Assembly: GCA_904420255.1 (NCBI GenBank)
Contig: CAJFUT010000083.1
Coordinates: 1 to 6,862 of the forward strand
Direction of reading: 5' to 3'
From: an uncultured Angelakisella sp.
GTDB lineage: Bacteria > Bacillota > Clostridia > Oscillospirales > Ruminococcaceae
Length of the DNA stretch: 6,862 nt
The stretch's first letter is position 1. Each line of letters begins with the position of its first letter. The notes under the pieces were generated by a model, which had not been told where the DNA came from, searched no databases, and saw only the letters and a list, made by a program, of their open reading frames with translations. Made by a program: the position numbers and the translations under genes. Positions 5,674 to 6,862 of the stretch are shown here, piece after piece.

Positions 5674-6030
5674 ATGTTTACCTGGCGCAATCCTTTGGGC
5701 TATCTGGGGTTTTTCGCCGTCCTGGGGCTGGTGGGGCTGGCCCGGGATATTTCCGGGTTCCTGGGCTTCTTCGGCTTCGCCTACTATTTCCGGTATTTCT
5801 GGGTGCTGCCGGACGAGATGCTGCTGGACTATGTCCGCAAATCCGCCGCCTGGGGCTTTTTCGTCGGCACCGGGGCCACCCTGGTGGTCACCCTGGTCAG
5901 CGTCTTTTCCACCGAGCCCTCCCGGGCCTTCGGCTTCGGAATGTCCCTGGGCTTTACCGCCAGCATCATCGTCTTCTCCCTCATCCTCACCTGGTATGAG
6001 CTGCGGGAAAGCCGGGGTGACGGGGCGTGA
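5674..6030 (+). CDS. DUF3796-like small membrane protein
   Basis: This 118-residue protein of unknown function has four predicted membrane segments at about residues 9-24, 27-45, 60-79 and 86-108. It begins with the NPLGYLGF motif typical of DUF3796-type proteins, which often sit beside a small XRE regulator in Clostridia. The C-terminus (YELRESRGDGA) is short and polar. The ATG at 5674 is chosen because GGAGGTG (5661-5667) lies at ideal distance; an in-frame ATG at 5620 falls inside the -10 region and ahead of the transcription start, so it is not used. The stop overlaps the regulator's GTG start (GTGA), so the pair is coupled. By analogy with other membrane-protein/regulator pairs, the membrane partner may modulate or sequester the regulator; this is inference. 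Confidence 0.72.
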   Translation: MFTWRNPLGYLGFFAVLGLVGLARDISGFLGFFGFAYYFRYFWVLPDEMLLDYVRKSAAWGFFVGTGATLVVTLVSVFSTEPSRAFGFGMSLGFTASIIVFSLILTWYELRESRGDGA

Positions 6031-6239
6031 GGGTCACCAGCCGCATCCGGGAATACCGGGCCCGCACCGGGATGAAGCAGGAGGAGCTGGCCGCCCTGGT
6101 GGGGGTGCGGCGGGAAACCATCGGCAACCTGGAAAACGGCCGCTATAACCCCTCCCTGGCCCTGGCCTGGTCCATCGCCAAGGTGTTCGGGGTAACCATC
6201 GAGGAGATTTTTACCGTCCATGAGGAGAAAAGGCCATAA
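6027..6239 (+). CDS. XRE-family helix-turn-helix regulator (minimal, 70 aa)
   Basis: This is a Cro/XRE-type DNA-binding protein consisting of little more than the HTH domain. The five-helix fold spans residues 4-63. The helix-turn-helix is at 18-37 (QEELAALVGVRRETIGNLEN), followed by NGRYNPSLALAWSIAKVFG, the usual continuation in the small YozG/YgzD-like regulators. There is no sensor domain. The start is GTG at 6027, overlapping the previous stop as GTGA, with only a weak GGGG before it, so translation is probably coupled to the membrane protein gene. It probably represses its own operon through the inverted repeat at 5616-5660 (inference). The family assignment is firm; the regulon is unknown. 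Confidence 0.9.
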   Translation: MRVTSRIREYRARTGMKQEELAALVGVRRETIGNLENGRYNPSLALAWSIAKVFGVTIEEIFTVHEEKRP

Positions 6240-6245
6240 AGACGC

Positions 6246-6300
6246 AAAAACACCCCGGAGGGCTTCGCCGCATCCGCGGCCCTGCCTTCCAGGGTGTGTT
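6246..6300. terminator. Terminator hairpin between the XRE gene and the YbjN gene
   Basis: ACACCCCGGAGGGC (6250-6263) pairs with GCCTTCCAGGGTGT (6284-6297) with one mismatch and one G-U pair, and an inner hairpin GCCGC/GCGGC (6267-6271, 6276-6280) sits on top. The minus strand leaves TTTTT (complement of 6246-6250), giving a good terminator for the YbjN gene. The + strand tail GTGTTTGATTT is weaker. Confidence 0.75.
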
Positions 6301-6330
6301 TGATTTGACTGCTGCGGTTTCCGGGACGGC

Positions 6331-6753
6331 TCAGGACCAGAGGGCCTTCATAAACCTGGGATAGCTTTCGTCCACGATGCTGAGGGTCCGGCCCAGGAGC
6401 TCGAAGCACACCGGGGCGGCGGTATCCCCGTCGATCACCCCGTCATAGGAGGCGGTGATCTCGCTGTCTTTGTCCACATAGAAGCGCACCCAGCGGTAGT
6501 CATTGGCCAGCTCATTGCAGACGCTGAGGATGGCGGGTATCTTGTTCTGGGGGACCTTGGCGATGGAAAAGACCCTCAGGGCGAAGGACTGGCAATCCTG
6601 GTCAAAAAAGAAGCTGAGGTTGATGCTCTCCATGTTTTCAGCGGAATACTTCACGCTCACCCAGTCGCTCTTGCCCTCGTTCTCCTTCGCGGTGTACTTG
6701 ATGTCCTTGCCGTCCAGGTACTCGGTGAATCGGCGTGTGGTTTTCAGCAGCAT
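6331..6753 (-). CDS. YbjN-domain protein
   Basis: This 140-residue cytosolic protein has a YbjN-like fold: an N-terminal helix (LLKTTRRFTEYLDGK), a beta sheet (WVSVKYS, INLSFFFD, FALRVFSIAKVP), a helix IPAILSVCNELANDY (72-86), the hallmark YRWVRFYVDKDSEITASYD (86-104) and a closing helix SIVDESYPRFMKAL. This resembles type III secretion chaperone-like folds. YbjN proteins are linked to stress and motility phenotypes in enterobacteria, but no molecular role is established for Firmicutes members. The ATG at 6753 follows GGAGGAGG (6761-6768) with 7 nt spacing. It is a single gene, convergent with the XRE gene, ending at the hairpin at 6246-6300. It uses more A/T-ending codons (AAA, GAT, TAT) than spoIVA or the DUF975 gene, though still with a normal start site. 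Confidence 0.78.
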   Translation of the reverse strand: MLLKTTRRFTEYLDGKDIKYTAKENEGKSDWVSVKYSAENMESINLSFFFDQDCQSFALRVFSIAKVPQNKIPAILSVCNELANDYRWVRFYVDKDSEITASYDGVIDGDTAAPVCFELLGRTLSIVDESYPRFMKALWS

Positions 6754-6845
6754 AAGGGTTCCTCCTCCGGTCAGAATTTGTGTGGAAGCCGCCTGACGCC
6801 GCCAGGGGGCAGAACCCCGGGTGCCGCAGGGGGTCTTCTTTTTTT

Positions 6846-6851
6846 ATTATA
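6846..6851 (-). promoter_or_regulatory. Probable -10 of the YbjN gene promoter (-35 outside window)
   Basis: A perfect TATAAT on the minus strand lies about 93 nt before the ATG. A -35 at 16-18 bp would fall beyond the window edge, so the promoter cannot be completed. The leader (about 6754-6839) carries C-run/G-run/C-run blocks that could form alternative hairpins. Confidence 0.45.
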
Positions 6852-6862
6852 CAGGCAGCCGC

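Overview
The window looks like chromosomal DNA from a GC-rich, endospore-forming member of the Clostridia, most plausibly an Oscillospiraceae/Ruminococcaceae-type gut bacterium (inference). The grounds are three mother-cell sporulation genes (bofA, spoIVA and a SipL-type SPOCS/LysM gene), strong AGGAGG-type ribosome binding sites, and Firmicutes families such as YaaL, DUF975 and DUF3796. I see no transposase, phage gene, tRNA, CRISPR array or integration scar; this is ordinary core chromosome with a few accessory-looking small genes.

Left part: positions 1-119 are the 3' end of the RNase P RNA gene (rnpB), closed by a terminator at 143-168. A yaaL-bofA pair follows on the + strand with a 4-nt ATGA overlap. 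This keeps the yaaL-bofA linkage known from Bacillus, but here rnpB rather than recR lies upstream. A strong two-way hairpin (859-900) separates bofA from a convergent minus-strand gene for a DUF975-type membrane protein with an unusual Pro/Gly/Tyr/Gln-rich linker and a C-terminal domain I do not recognise.

Middle part: on the minus strand a two-gene sporulation operon runs from a SipL-like SPOCS/LysM gene (first) into spoIVA (second, TTG start, 16-nt gap). A very good sigma-E-type promoter lies just upstream (5515-5543). SpoIVA is the ATPase that polymerises on the forespore surface as the base of the coat, and SipL is its known partner in Clostridioides difficile, so the operon appears to encode a coat-basement pair. 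BofA, further left, acts in the same compartment on the SpoIVFB/sigma-K checkpoint in Bacillus.

Right part: diverging from the sporulation operon is a vegetative-type promoter (TTGACA, 17 bp, extended -10 TATATT) driving a small DUF3796-like membrane protein and an overlapping XRE-type repressor gene (GTGA overlap). A 17-bp inverted repeat with one mismatch covers the -10 and reaches the ribosome binding site, a likely autoregulatory operator. A hairpin terminator separates this pair from a convergent YbjN-family gene whose promoter lies at the right edge of the window.
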